A DNA stretch of 64,000 bases from Corynebacterium hylobatis (GCF_003955685.1 NZ_RXHJ01000006.1:1-64000); one strand, 5' to 3'. Shown: positions 1 to 8,677, numbered from the stretch's first letter. Notes: generated by a model not told the origin, from the sequence alone. Program-made: numbers and translations.

Positions 1-61
1 ACCCTTTCTCATCGGAAAGTGTTGCAACGACCCTTTGGACTCAAGCCGGACTTCGATGCCT

Positions 62-126
62 GGGGTTTATCTGATCAACTCACAGCCAGATTCCCGGGAT
101 TTTCCCCAGAGTTGATCAGAAAACCC
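62..126. repeat. Imperfect palindrome sharing arms with the 22.6 kb palindrome
   Basis: The left arm (62-81) contains TTTATCTGATCAACTC. The right arm (109-126) reads, in reverse complement, GGGTTTTCTGATCAACTC. The arms pair over about 17 positions around a loop of some 27 nt. The arm sequence closely matches that of the palindrome at 22617-22681 (TTTATCTGGTCAACTC), so the two look like members of one dispersed family. It lies just 3' of the PAS gene on the minus strand, a terminator-like position. Confidence 0.6.
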
Positions 127-132
127 GGGCCC

Positions 133-558
133 CTACCGCGCCGCCTCCAGCTCCTCGACCCGCTTGTGCAGCGCGCGCTCGCGATTCCAGCGCTTGGTCA
201 CGTCCCGCAGGATGGCTGCCACGCCCTCGATGGCCCCGTCCGCGTCCTTGAGCAGGGTGATGGAGAACTCCAGGGAGACGATGCTGCCGTCCTTGCGCAG
301 CCCCGGCACGGCGAGGGGGTCAGCGCCGTAGCGGGTCAGGCCGGTGTCCATGACGCGGCTCCAGCCCCGCCGGTGGGCCCGGCGGTGCTTCTCGGGGATG
401 ATCATGTCCAGGTTTTCACCGATGGCCTCCGTCTCCCGCCAGCCGAAGATCCGCTCGGCACCCTTGTTCCACATCTGCACGGTGCCGCTGCGGTCGGCGT
501 AGATGACCGCATCCTGTGTGTCGGCGACGATCCGCGCGGCGATCTGATCCTGCTCCAT
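133..558 (-). CDS. Single PAS-domain protein
   Basis: This 141-residue protein is essentially one PAS domain. It has the typical run DAVIYADRSGTVQMWNKGAE, then FGW, and a C-terminal 'AILRDVTKRW' strand that leads into a short charged helix. PAS domains bind small ligands or cofactors such as haem or flavin, or mediate dimerisation. No kinase, cyclase or DNA-binding output domain is present, so it is either a free-standing sensor or a partner subunit. I start it at the ATG at 558 because GAGGTGGG lies 5 nt upstream; an in-frame ATG at 573 would lack a ribosome site. It follows gluQ by about 50 nt on the same strand. Ligand and partner cannot be told from sequence. Confidence 0.85.
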   Translation of the reverse strand: MEQDQIAARIVADTQDAVIYADRSGTVQMWNKGAERIFGWRETEAIGENLDMIIPEKHRRAHRRGWSRVMDTGLTRYGADPLAVPGLRKDGSIVSLEFSITLLKDADGAIEGVAAILRDVTKRWNRERALHKRVEELEAAR

Positions 559-608
559 GGTGACCCACCTCATAAAATGTCCGGTTTTTCCCGAACTTAC
601 CTGAGGCC

Positions 609-1514
609 TCAGCGCCACACCAACGGTTCGCGCGGCAGGTCGTCGGGGTTGAAGACCTCGAGCAGCTTATGCAGGGTGAACACGTCCGGGTAGCCGAGGG
701 ATCCGGCGAGCTTGCCGATGACGTGGTGCACCGGATCCTCCAGCAGCATCTCCCGCAGAGTCACGGCCCCGTCGCGTTTGGCCAGCCGCTGCCCGGCCTG
801 GTTGACCACGAGCGGAACGTGGACGTATTCGGGGGCAGGGATGCCCAGCAGGCTGGCCAGGTAGGCCTGGCGTGGGGTGCTGGGCAGAAGGTCCTCGCCG
901 CGCACGACCTGGTCGATGCCCTGGAAGCCGTCGTCGACGACGACCGCGAGGTTGTAGGCCCAGTCCGTGTCCTGGCCGCCGCGGCGCAGCACGAAATCGT
1001 CGATCTCGGTGGTGTACTCACCGTGGTAGCGGTCGTGGATGGTGAAGGTGTCCACGTCCGCACGCAGCCGCAGCGCAGGTTTGCGGCCCTGGGCGGCGAG
1101 CTCTTCTCGACGTCGCTCCCGTGCGGCGTCGTCAAGCTCGCGGCAGGTGCCCGGATAGCTGCCCGGCACGTGGTGCGCGGCGCGGGGCGCGTTCTGGACG
1201 TCCTTGCGTGAGCAGTAGCACTCGTAGACCCGGCCGTGGGCGGTGAGGCGGTCGAGGGCGCGCTGGTAGGCGTGGGAACGGTCCGACTGGTAGAGGATGT
1301 CCCCGTCGAAGGTGAGGCCGAGGGTGAGCAGGTCATCGATCTGGCGGTGGGCGGAGTCGATCGTGGAGCGCTGGCTGTCCACATCCTCCACCCGCAGCAG
1401 GAACTTCCGTCCCGACTGGCGGGCGAAGAGCCAGGCGATGAGACCCGTCCGGAGATTACCGAAGTGCAGGTCACCACTGGGGGAAGGGGCATAACGTCCG
1501 GCGTGCGCAGTCAT
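609..1514 (-). CDS. gluQ: Glutamyl-Q tRNA(Asp) synthetase
   Basis: GluQRS is a class I synthetase-like enzyme that activates glutamate and attaches it to the queuosine base at position 34 of tRNA-Asp. It has the catalytic core of GluRS but no anticodon-binding domain, and the 301-residue length fits. Visible are the HIGH-type motif [10 protein letters not shown] (11-20), zinc ligands C99, C101 and C124, and a KMSKS-like RLAKRD (243-248). The ATG at 1514 has a TAGTCT hexamer 7 nt upstream, so the mRNA is probably leaderless. It is divergent from a queuosine-precursor transporter and close to tgt, giving three queuosine genes within 3 kb. Confidence 0.93.
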   Translation of the reverse strand: MTAHAGRYAPSPSGDLHFGNLRTGLIAWLFARQSGRKFLLRVEDVDSQRSTIDSAHRQIDDLLTLGLTFDGDILYQSDRSHAYQRALDRLTAHGRVYECYCSRKDVQNAPRAAHHVPGSYPGTCRELDDAARERRREELAAQGRKPALRLRADVDTFTIHDRYHGEYTTEIDDFVLRRGGQDTDWAYNLAVVVDDGFQGIDQVVRGEDLLPSTPRQAYLASLLGIPAPEYVHVPLVVNQAGQRLAKRDGAVTLREMLLEDPVHHVIGKLAGSLGYPDVFTLHKLLEVFNPDDLPREPLVWR

Positions 1515-1521
1515 GACTTAC

Positions 1522-1527
1522 AGACTA
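1522..1527 (-). promoter_or_regulatory. -10 element, leaderless gluQ
   Basis: TAGTCT on the minus strand lies 7 nt before the gluQ ATG. This spacing would place transcription start at or next to the start codon. Confidence 0.5.
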
Positions 1528-1555
1528 CTGCGGAAGTTGTGCGAATATTCCAGTC

Positions 1556-2329
1556 ATGCCTTCCAATGAACCTGCACCTGGGCAGGGGATGAACGACCGT
1601 TTCATCCCCCTCCAGCCCAGTTATTACCCCGTCATCGTCGCCGTTTTCGTGGCGGTCTTCCTCATCTCCAATATCCTGGCCACCAAGGGCGTGTCCATCG
1701 GCCCGCTGATCACTGACGGCGCCTTCTTCCTCTTCCCCATCGCCTACGTCCTCGGCGACGTGCTGGCCGAATGCTACGGCTTCAGGGCTGCCCGGCGCGC
1801 CATCTTCACCGGCTTCGCCGTGACCATCCTGGCGGTGCTGTCCTTCTACGTGGCCATCTGGCTGCCGGCGGCCGATTTCTACGGCTCGCAGGAGGAGTTC
1901 GCCCACGTCCTGGGCCTCGTACCCCAGATCGTCGTCGCCTCCCTGACCGGATACATGGTCGGCCAGCTGCTCAACTCCTGGGTGCTGGTGGCCATCAAGC
2001 GGCGCACCGGAGAGAAGTCTCTATGGGCCCGCCTGATCGGTTCAACGGTGGTCGGCGAGTTCGGTGACACCCTGCTTTTCTGCATCATCGCAGCGCCGGT
2101 GATCGGCATCGCGACGGGCGCGGACCTGCTGAACTTCGTCCTCGTCGGTTTCCTGTGGAAGACGCTCATCGAGGTGCTGCTGCTGCCGGTGACCTACGCG
2201 GTCATCCGCTGGGTCAAGCGCCGCGAGGGCTACGACCGGGTGCCGGAACCTGTCGCGGTAGATATTGCCGCGACTGGAACCGGCACCAGCACCCCTACTT
2301 CTTCTGCCCCGCGTAGTAGCGGCCCATGA
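1556..2329 (+). CDS. Queuosine precursor transporter (YhhQ/VUT family)
   Basis: An integral membrane protein of 257 residues (or 246 from the internal ATG). It has the family pattern: an early helix with 'FLISNILATK', then 'PIAYVLGDVLAECYG', and a later conserved 'GEFGDT'. E. coli YhhQ imports preQ0/preQ1; other members take up queuine or the nucleoside. Its position between gluQ and tgt supports that role, since tRNA-guanine transglycosylase would use the imported base. The C-terminus overlaps the convergent tgt 3' end by 35 nt. The tail after residue 230 is polar and low-complexity. The actual substrate cannot be read from the sequence. Confidence 0.85.
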   Translation: MPSNEPAPGQGMNDRFIPLQPSYYPVIVAVFVAVFLISNILATKGVSIGPLITDGAFFLFPIAYVLGDVLAECYGFRAARRAIFTGFAVTILAVLSFYVAIWLPAADFYGSQEEFAHVLGLVPQIVVASLTGYMVGQLLNSWVLVAIKRRTGEKSLWARLIGSTVVGEFGDTLLFCIIAAPVIGIATGADLLNFVLVGFLWKTLIEVLLLPVTYAVIRWVKRREGYDRVPEPVAVDIAATGTGTSTPTSSAPRSSGP

Positions 2330-3545
2330 ACTCCGTGCGGTACTCCTCGAAGTAGCCACCGTCGATGGAGTCGCGGATGTTGTCCACCAGCGTGATCATG
2401 AAGCTGAGGTTGTGGATGGTGCACAGCGTCATGCCGAGGAATTCGTTGGCCTTGAACAGATGGCGGAGGTAGGCGCGCGAATAGTTCTCGGAGACGTAAC
2501 CGCCGAACTCCTCGTCGATGCCCCGGAAATCACGCTTGAAGCGCGCCCCCTCGAGGTTCATGCGCCCGTCGAGGGTGTAGACGCCGCCGCGGCGGGCCAG
2601 GCGGGTCGGTGCCACGCAGTCGAAGGTGTCCGCACCCGCCTCAATGGCGGTGAACATGTCATCCGGTTCGGAGATGCCCAGCAGGTGGCGGGGCTTGTCC
2701 TTCGGCAGTTCATCGCAGACCCAGCCGACGATGGTGCCCAGGTTCTCCTTCTCCAGGGCACCGCCGATACCGAAGCCGCCGAAGCCGCGGCGGCCCTGCT
2801 CCACGGCGGCGTCGGAAAGCGAGATCAGCCCGCGGGTGGCCTGGCGGCGCAGGTCCTCGTAGTTCGCTCCCTGCACGACGCCCCACAGCGACTGCAACGG
2901 CTTATCGGCCCGCTCATGGGTGAGCCGGTCATGCTCGTCGAGGCAGCGGGCCGCCCAGCGGTGGGTGCGGTCGACGGACTTTTCCTGGTAGGAACGGTCA
3001 TCCATGAGGGTGGTCAGTTCGTCGAAGGCGAAGAGGATGTCGGCGCCCAGCTGGTGCTGGATCTGCATGCTGACCTCGGGGGTGAAGCGGTGGCGGGAGC
3101 CGTCGATGAAGCTGGTGAAGTTCACCCCGTCCTCGTCGACCTTGGCCATGTTCTTCTTCGCCGGCAGGTGTCCCTTGGCATTGGCCTCGGCGACGTCCAT
3201 GGAGATGGTCTTCTGCCAGCCGGAGCCCTGGCTCATCACCTGGAAGCCACCGGAGTCGGTGTAGGTGGGGCCGGACCAGTTCTCGAAGCGCCCCACTCCC
3301 CCGGCCTCGTCGACGATGTCCGCACCGGGCTGCAGGTAGAGGTGGTAGGCGTTGGACAGAATCGCCTGGGCGCCGGTCTGCCGGATCTGCTCCGGGGTCA
3401 GTGTCTTCACGGTTGCCTTGGTGGCCACCGGGATGAACGCCGGGGTCCGGATGTCACCGTGGGGGGTGTGGATCGTACCCGTACGGCCGTGCCGGCCGGG
3501 GCCGGATTCCAGTTCGGTGCCGAGGGTGAAGGAGAGGTCCGTCAT
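2295..3545 (-). CDS. tgt: tRNA-guanine transglycosylase, zinc cysteines replaced
   Basis: Tgt swaps guanine 34 of GUN-anticodon tRNAs for a 7-deazaguanine base. At 416 residues it is slightly long. The catalytic core is present: D97 in YTDSGGFQ and the nucleophile D309 in FDCVAPTRLARRG. The zinc site is not: the usual C-x-C-x2-C before NYSRAYL is here F347, G349 and S352, with only H378 retained. Base-pocket segments also deviate (FDELTTLMD, VVQGANYE, GGALEKENLG), and about 25 extra residues follow FQVMSQGSG. It may therefore be an unusual, possibly queuine-type enzyme or a divergent paralog. Its ATG overlaps the MMPL gene stop as ATGA, so the two are translationally coupled. Confidence 0.88.
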   Translation of the reverse strand: MTDLSFTLGTELESGPGRHGRTGTIHTPHGDIRTPAFIPVATKATVKTLTPEQIRQTGAQAILSNAYHLYLQPGADIVDEAGGVGRFENWSGPTYTDSGGFQVMSQGSGWQKTISMDVAEANAKGHLPAKKNMAKVDEDGVNFTSFIDGSRHRFTPEVSMQIQHQLGADILFAFDELTTLMDDRSYQEKSVDRTHRWAARCLDEHDRLTHERADKPLQSLWGVVQGANYEDLRRQATRGLISLSDAAVEQGRRGFGGFGIGGALEKENLGTIVGWVCDELPKDKPRHLLGISEPDDMFTAIEAGADTFDCVAPTRLARRGGVYTLDGRMNLEGARFKRDFRGIDEEFGGYVSENYSRAYLRHLFKANEFLGMTLCTIHNLSFMITLVDNIRDSIDGGYFEEYRTEFMGRYYAGQKK

Positions 3546-6025
3546 GAGTTAACTGTATCCATCTTCTTCCGGTGCTCCTCTTCGGCTGCGTGCCGGGCCT
3601 CCCATTCCTTCTCCAGGGCGGTGCCCTCGATGTCCATGTGCGGGATGAGGCGGTTGAGCCAGCGGGGGATCCACCAGGTGGCGTTGCCCATGAGGAACAT
3701 GGTGGCGGGCACCAGCGCCATGCGGATGAAGAAGGCGTCGAAGAGCACGCCCACGCCCAGGGCGAAGCCGAAGATCTGGATGAAGGGCAGGGGCTGGTCG
3801 ATGAAGGCGATGAACACGGCGATCATGATCAGTGCGGCGGCGGTGACCACGCGGGCACCGCGGGTGAAACCGACGACGGTGGACTGGTCCACCGCGTTCA
3901 GACGCGAGATGGCCCGCGGGGTGTCCGGATCGGGATTCTCCCGTTCCTGCACCCGCAGGCTGATGTAGTGCTCGCGGATGCGGGTGACCAGGAAAACCTG
4001 GTAGTCCATGGCCAGACCGAAGGTGACGCCGATGAGGAAGATCGGCATGAAGGAGATCAGCGGGGCGGGGGTGTTCACCAGGTCCCAGAGGCCCTCCTGC
4101 CAGACCAGGACCGTCAGGCCGAAGGCCGCGCCCACCGAGAGCAGGAAACCCAGGCCGGCGACGAGCGGCACCATCACGGAGCGGAACACACCGAGCAGCA
4201 GGAAAATAGCCAGGCCGACGACGACGGCCAGGTAGGTCGGCATCGCCCCGGAAAGCCGTTCGGTGATGTCCATCTGCACGGCCGTCAGCCCGGTCAGGCC
4301 GATCTCCACGCCGGTGGCGTCGGTGATCTGCATCCCCTGTTCGCGCAGCGCATGGGAGACCTGGGCGGTGTACTGGTCGTCGGGCCCCGTCAGCGGGGTG
4401 ACCAGGATCTGGGCGGCATTGGTGTCCGCGTTCATGGCGATGAGCTGGGCGTGCTTCACCCCGCCGACGTTCTTGAGCTGGCCGACGGTGTGCAGGAAGG
4501 AGGCGGTCACCGCTGCTTCGCGACGCTCCACCGGTTCACCTTCCGTCGCCATCGACTCCTGTGCCAGGATCAGCGGCTGCAGGGCGGGGGCGTCAGCATT
4601 GACCTCGTCGGCGTCGACGATGACCAGGAAGGGGGCGTTGACCCCCGCACCGAAACCCTCGGCCATGAGGTCAGCGGATTTACGCTGGGTGGTGTCGAGG
4701 TTGGAGGTGGAGTCCGAGGGCAGCGACAGCTCCATGTTGAGCACCGGGTAGGACATCGCCCCCAGGGAGAGCACCACGACGGCCATGACCAGCCCCGGGG
4801 CCCTGCGCACGAAGTTGATCCAGCGGTTGCCCATGGTGGGCTTCTGGCGGCGGGGGCGGTTGCTGCGGATGTCGCGCTTGCGTCGGTTCCCGGCCACGCC
4901 GGGTACCCGCCCGGCGAAGGTACGGTCGCGGAGCACACCCAGCAGGGCGGGGATGAAGGTCAGTGCGACGAGCACCGCGACGAACACGGTGAAAGCAGCC
5001 GACAAGCCCATGGCCGTGAGGAACTCGATGTTGACGATCGCCAGTGCCGCCAGGGCGACGATGACGGTGGCGCCGGCGAAGACCACCGCGGATCCGGCGG
5101 TGCCCACCGCCATTCCGGCGGCCTCGTCGGCGGGCATCCGTTCCCGTTCGGATCTGTACCGGGAGAGGATGAACAGGGCGTAGTCGATGCCGACGGCCAG
5201 GCCGATCATCACCGCCAGGACCGGGGTGATGTTGTTGAGGTCGGTGAAGGCCGTGGCGATGACGATGGTCAGCACGCCGATGCCCACGCCGACCACGGCG
5301 GTGAGCACCGGCAGACCGGCGGCCACCAGGGAGCCGAAGGTGAAGATGAGCACGATGAAGGCGATGATCAGGCCGACGATCTCACTGCTCGTCTTGATCA
5401 TGATGGGATCGCCGAAACCGGCGCCGCCGGCCTCGACCTGGACGCCCGCCTCACGGCCCAGGTCCATCGCCTCGTTGACCACGCGCCGGTGCTCGTCGGT
5501 GACATCCATCGAGGAGGGGACGTCGATGGTGAAGGTGGTGTATCCGATGCGCCCGTCGTCGGAGAGCAGCGCCAGGTTCTCCGCGTCGGCGCGGGCGGTC
5601 TCCTCCGGCAGCCCCTGCTCCGTCATCATGGCGATGACGCTGTCCTGCAGCGCCGGGGAAACCTCCACCGGGTTACCGAACCGCTCCGTGCCCGTCAGAT
5701 CGGGCAGGTTGGCTTCGATGTGGTCGACGACCCGGTTGATGGCAGCGGAGTTCTGCGGTTCCGCCAGGGTCTGCCCCTCGGGTGCGGAAAAGACGACGTT
5801 CACGCCGGCCGCGCTGACGGGGTTGCCCTCCCCCGGGAATTTCTCCACCAGGGAGTAGGTCGCGTCAATGGAAGGGGTGTTGCCCATGGGGAAATCATTG
5901 GTGAAGGGCTTCTGGAAGGTCACGGCCGCGCCGGCCACACCAGCCAGGGTCACCAGCCACAGGACAATGACAATCCACTTGTGCTGAAAGGACCAACGTC
6001 CCAGCTTGAACAGAAATTTAGCCAC
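3542..6025 (-). CDS. MMPL family (RND) transporter
   Basis: At 827 residues it has two repeated MMPL modules. Each has one leading transmembrane helix (about 14-34 and 410-428), an extracytoplasmic domain, and a block of five helices. Conserved MMPL sequence includes 'GIDYALFILSRYRSE' in the first block and 'AMDYQVFLVTRIREHY' in the second, each holding the DY pair used in proton relay. Family members export lipids such as trehalose monomycolate, or drugs. Without comparison I cannot equate it with CmpL1/CmpL4, and its genomic partner tgt gives no hint. The start is a GTG with GAGGAAG about 10 nt upstream. Confidence 0.85.
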   Translation of the reverse strand: MAKFLFKLGRWSFQHKWIVIVLWLVTLAGVAGAAVTFQKPFTNDFPMGNTPSIDATYSLVEKFPGEGNPVSAAGVNVVFSAPEGQTLAEPQNSAAINRVVDHIEANLPDLTGTERFGNPVEVSPALQDSVIAMMTEQGLPEETARADAENLALLSDDGRIGYTTFTIDVPSSMDVTDEHRRVVNEAMDLGREAGVQVEAGGAGFGDPIMIKTSSEIVGLIIAFIVLIFTFGSLVAAGLPVLTAVVGVGIGVLTIVIATAFTDLNNITPVLAVMIGLAVGIDYALFILSRYRSERERMPADEAAGMAVGTAGSAVVFAGATVIVALAALAIVNIEFLTAMGLSAAFTVFVAVLVALTFIPALLGVLRDRTFAGRVPGVAGNRRKRDIRSNRPRRQKPTMGNRWINFVRRAPGLVMAVVVLSLGAMSYPVLNMELSLPSDSTSNLDTTQRKSADLMAEGFGAGVNAPFLVIVDADEVNADAPALQPLILAQESMATEGEPVERREAAVTASFLHTVGQLKNVGGVKHAQLIAMNADTNAAQILVTPLTGPDDQYTAQVSHALREQGMQITDATGVEIGLTGLTAVQMDITERLSGAMPTYLAVVVGLAIFLLLGVFRSVMVPLVAGLGFLLSVGAAFGLTVLVWQEGLWDLVNTPAPLISFMPIFLIGVTFGLAMDYQVFLVTRIREHYISLRVQERENPDPDTPRAISRLNAVDQSTVVGFTRGARVVTAAALIMIAVFIAFIDQPLPFIQIFGFALGVGVLFDAFFIRMALVPATMFLMGNATWWIPRWLNRLIPHMDIEGTALEKEWEARHAAEEEHRKKMDTVNS

Positions 6026-6090
6026 GAGGTGGGGGCTTCCTCAATACCGTCGACAATCAAACAGGGCCAGTCTACCGTCCGGACACGGAG

Positions 6091-6128
6091 AAGGGCCCCG
6101 GTGCGCATCACTGCGCACCGGGGCCCTT
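6091..6128 (-). terminator. Hairpin terminator of tRNA-Ser(CGA)
   Basis: A perfect 16-bp stem (6091-6106 with 6113-6128) and a 6-nt loop lie 6 nt beyond the tRNA 3' end. No T-run follows, as is common for GC-rich actinobacterial terminators. Confidence 0.8.
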
Positions 6129-6134
6129 CAGCTG

Positions 6135-6222
6135 CGGTGGCGGAGGGATTTGAACCCTCGGTTGGGGGTTACCCAACAATCGCTTTCGAGGCGATCACCT
6201 TCGGCCGCTCGGACACGCCACC
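6135..6222 (-). tRNA. tRNA-Ser(CGA)
   Basis: An 88-nt class II tRNA. The acceptor arm GGTGGCG pairs with CGCCACC, with discriminator G and a long variable arm. The anticodon loop is CTCGAAA (anticodon CGA, reads UCG). The T-loop contains GGTTCAAATCC. CCA is not encoded. Confidence 0.95.
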
Positions 6223-6282
6223 TGGTCAGGCCGATACTCGACCAGGATCCAAGACTAACGGAGGGTGTCCGGACGGGCCAAA

Positions 6283-6495
6283 TCAGCGGCGCTTGTCGTC
6301 GTCCTGGAAGGAACCGAGTACCCGGTCGCTGGCCTCCTTGGCCTTGTCGCCGGCCTTCTCGACGCCTTCCTTGACGTTGGCCTTGGTCTGGTCCGCCTTG
6401 CCCTCGGCCTCCAGACGCTCGTTGTCGGTGGCCTTGCCCAGGCCCTCCTTGGCCTTGCCCTTCAGTTCCTCGGCCTTGTTCTCGAACTTGCTCAT
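6283..6495 (-). CDS. CsbD-family small stress protein
   Basis: A highly charged 70-residue protein that matches CsbD: 'MSKFENKAEELKGKAKEGLG' at the N-terminus, then further lysine/alanine-rich helical segments. CsbD proteins are abundant, general-stress-induced, cytoplasmic helical proteins of unknown mechanism. The ATG at 6495 is chosen because the family begins at this point. The reading frame extends upstream to 6666, but that part is tadA shadow. The gene lies 73 nt after tadA on the same strand. No stress-sigma promoter could be assigned with confidence. Confidence 0.88.
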   Translation of the reverse strand: MSKFENKAEELKGKAKEGLGKATDNERLEAEGKADQTKANVKEGVEKAGDKAKEASDRVLGSFQDDDKRR

Positions 6496-6568
6496 GATGA
6501 TCACTCGCTTTCTTCGGTTCGGTGCTCGTTCCTCCACGCTAATGACACATCGGCAGGCGCGCATAACG

Positions 6569-7018
6569 TCAACGTAACGATCCGAAGAAATCTTCCAGCA
6601 GCCCGGCGCACTCCGTCTCCAGCACCCCGGCGCGCACTGCGGGGCGGTGGAGCTGGCCGGGGGCACGGACGGCGTCGATAAGCGAGCCGCAGGCGCCCGT
6701 CTTCGGTTCGAAGGCCCCGAAGATCAGCTCCCCGACCCGCGCGCCGAGCACTGCGCCCGCACACATCGTGCACGGTTCGAGGGTGACCACCAGGGTGCAG
6801 CCCGTCAGCCGCCAGGAATCCCCGTGCTTCTCGACACCCCGGCGGATCGCCAGCATCTCCGCGTGCGCGGTGGGATCCCGGTCGGCCTCCCGCCGGTTCG
6901 TGCCGGTGGCCAGCTCACACCCGTCAGGACCGAAGAGCACCGCCCCGACCGGGACATCCCCCGCCGGGGCGGCGCGTGCGATCTCGAGGGCACGCCGCAT
7001 GAGGTGCTCGGCACGCAC
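6569..7018 (-). CDS. tadA: tRNA(Arg) adenosine-34 deaminase
   Basis: TadA converts A34 of tRNA-Arg(ACG) to inosine, so one tRNA can read CGU, CGC and CGA. The zinc/catalytic motif HAEML and the PCTMCAGA motif supply His, Glu and two Cys. Length is 149 residues. I start at the GTG at 7018 because GAGGAAGG stands 4 nt upstream; the internal ATG at 7000 has none. It lies 25 nt downstream of the gene for its usual actinobacterial companion protein, on the same strand. Two copies of its predicted substrate, tRNA-Arg(ACG), lie at 8.7 and 13.0 kb. Confidence 0.93.
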   Translation of the reverse strand: MRAEHLMRRALEIARAAPAGDVPVGAVLFGPDGCELATGTNRREADRDPTAHAEMLAIRRGVEKHGDSWRLTGCTLVVTLEPCTMCAGAVLGARVGELIFGAFEPKTGACGSLIDAVRAPGQLHRPAVRAGVLETECAGLLEDFFGSLR

Positions 7019-7043
7019 CAGACCTTCCTCGCGCGGCAGAACC

Positions 7044-7541
7044 CTAGTCCTCGATGCCGGCGGCGGCGATGAACTCATCCGCGAAACCCAGCTCCTCCGC
7101 AATCTGCACCAGCTGCTCCGAAGGCAACGTCTCCGTGTCATCCACAATGACGCCGAGTACCTCGTCGCTGAGCCCCAGGTCCGCGAGCAGTTCGAAGTCG
7201 CCGTCCGCCCAACCGTCGACCTCATCGAGCTCGTCCGGGTCCAGGTCGGGGATCTCCGCATCCAGTTCCCCGAGGATGGCGGCGGCGAAATCATCGTCCA
7301 CCGCCATCGTCGCGTCCGAGAGCAGCGCCTGCACCCCATTGGGGGTGGGGCGGACGATGACGAAATAATCGTCGTCGACGCACAGCAGCGCGAAGGCGGG
7401 CCCCTCGCTGCGCAGCGCACGGACCGCGTTGACGGAGGTATCCAACGAGGAGAAGTCATCGTCGAAGGCACGCACCACCCACTCACCCTCCGTGCGGGTG
7501 ACCGTGACGGCGAAACTCTGGCCGTACTCCTCGTGTTCCAT
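7044..7541 (-). CDS. tRNA adenosine deaminase-associated protein
   Basis: An acidic 165-residue protein of the family that actinobacteria commonly encode directly before tadA. It begins MEHEEYGQSFAVTVTRTEGE, has a middle beta-rich part ('FALLCVDDDYFVIVRP') and an Asp/Glu-rich second half. Its function is unknown; the name rests only on conserved adjacency to tadA. The ATG at 7541 is supported by TAATCT 7 nt upstream, giving a leaderless mRNA. An in-frame ATG at 7571 has no such signal. The pair probably forms one transcript, divergent from tyrA. Confidence 0.85.
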   Translation of the reverse strand: MEHEEYGQSFAVTVTRTEGEWVVRAFDDDFSSLDTSVNAVRALRSEGPAFALLCVDDDYFVIVRPTPNGVQALLSDATMAVDDDFAAAILGELDAEIPDLDPDELDEVDGWADGDFELLADLGLSDEVLGVIVDDTETLPSEQLVQIAEELGFADEFIAAAGIED

Positions 7542-7548
7542 ACCGGTG

Positions 7549-7554
7549 AGATTA
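7549..7554 (-). promoter_or_regulatory. -10 element, tadA operon
   Basis: TAATCT on the minus strand is 7 nt before the ATG of the tadA-associated gene. This is the leaderless arrangement seen repeatedly in this window. Confidence 0.5.
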
Positions 7555-7578
7555 GCCTGCTTGTGCCACACTTGTCAG

Positions 7579-8586
7579 GTGACCTCGACAAACCTTTCCC
7601 GACCCATCTGCATCCTCGGCCTCGGTCTCATCGGCGGCTCCCTCATGCGCGACCTCGCCGCCCGGGAAGTCCACGTCTACGGGTACAACCGCTCCGTCGA
7701 CGCGGCCCGCGCCGCGCACGACGCCGGCTTCGACGTCTCCATCGACCTCACCGCCACGCTCCAGCGCGCGGAGAGCGACGGAGCGATGATCGTCATGGCC
7801 ACACCGATGCCCGCCATCCCGGTGCTTCTCGACGCCATCATCGAGCACGCCCCCTCCTGCGGCATCACCGACGTCGTCTCCGTCAAGGCCGCGGTGTACA
7901 GCCTGGTCAAGGAGCGCGACCTGCAGGACCGTTACGTCGGCGGGCACCCCATGGCCGGCACCGCCGAATCCGGCTGGGAGGCCTCCCGCACCGGCATGTT
8001 CACCCGCGCCGCCTGGGTGATCACCTACGACCACGCCCCCGGGGCCTCCCTCCGGTGGGTCGCCCTGTGGACCGACGTGGTCCGCATGATCCTGGCCGTG
8101 GGCGCCGACGCCATCCCCGCCCGCGTCGACCGCCATGATGCCGCCGTCGCCCGGATCTCCCACCTCGTGCACGTCTTCGCCGAGACCCTCGCCATCGTCG
8201 GCGACAACGGCGGGGCGCTGGCCCAGTCGCTGGCGGCGGGTAGCTTCCGCGACTCCACCCGCGTCGCCGGCACCCATCCCTCCCTGGTGCAGGCCATGTG
8301 CGAGACCAACGCCGCGGCCGTGGTCCCCGTCCTCGACGAGGCCCTCGAACTGCTTCACGACGCCCGCGCCTCCCTCGTGCAGGACAACCCCGACATCTCC
8401 GCCCTCGCCGAGGCGGGTTACTCCGCCCACGTACGTTTCGATGCCCGCCACGGCGCCCGCGGCGAGTCGGTCTCCCCCGTCAAGATCACCTCCCGGCCGC
8501 TCCTGCGCCTGAGCCCCGGTACCCCCGGCTGGGTCGGTCAGCTCGAGCAGGCTGAGGCCCTGGGCGGGCGGATCGAGATCTTCTGA
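7579..8586 (+). CDS. tyrA: Prephenate dehydrogenase
   Basis: TyrA carries out oxidative decarboxylation of prephenate (or of arogenate in corynebacteria) in tyrosine synthesis. The NAD(P)-binding Rossmann motif ILGLGLIGGS is at the N-terminus. The catalytic segment GGHPMAGT and a helical C-terminal half follow. Length is 335 residues from the GTG at 7579. No Shine-Dalgarno is visible; CACACT 6 nt upstream could be a weak -10 for a leaderless message. The open frame extends further upstream but overlaps the divergent gene. Pat at 13.3 kb could supply the transamination step of the same pathway. Confidence 0.9.
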   Translation: MTSTNLSRPICILGLGLIGGSLMRDLAAREVHVYGYNRSVDAARAAHDAGFDVSIDLTATLQRAESDGAMIVMATPMPAIPVLLDAIIEHAPSCGITDVVSVKAAVYSLVKERDLQDRYVGGHPMAGTAESGWEASRTGMFTRAAWVITYDHAPGASLRWVALWTDVVRMILAVGADAIPARVDRHDAAVARISHLVHVFAETLAIVGDNGGALAQSLAAGSFRDSTRVAGTHPSLVQAMCETNAAAVVPVLDEALELLHDARASLVQDNPDISALAEAGYSAHVRFDARHGARGESVSPVKITSRPLLRLSPGTPGWVGQLEQAEALGGRIEIF

Positions 8587-8634
8587 GGGGTTTCCGGCCG
8601 GCTGGCCGGGGGATTCCCCTAATCCGGGGAAAGC

Positions 8635-8674
8635 AGAAGGTCGGCCACTCTCTTTACGGAGTGGCCGACCTTCT
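8635..8674. terminator. Bidirectional hairpin, tyrA / tRNA-Arg
   Basis: A perfect 16-bp stem (8635-8650 with 8659-8674) and an 8-nt loop lie between the convergent tyrA (+) and tRNA-Arg (-). Confidence 0.8.
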
Positions 8675-8677
8675 GAT

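Noticed and set aside
2265..3968. 567-residue open frame opposite tgt
   Set aside because: No recognisable motif; tgt and the MMPL gene explain the region.
3572..6577. 1001-residue open frame antisense to the MMPL gene
   Set aside because: Its His/Gly/Asp-rich composition is what the complement of a high-GC gene gives; the MMPL frame shows clear family motifs on the other strand.
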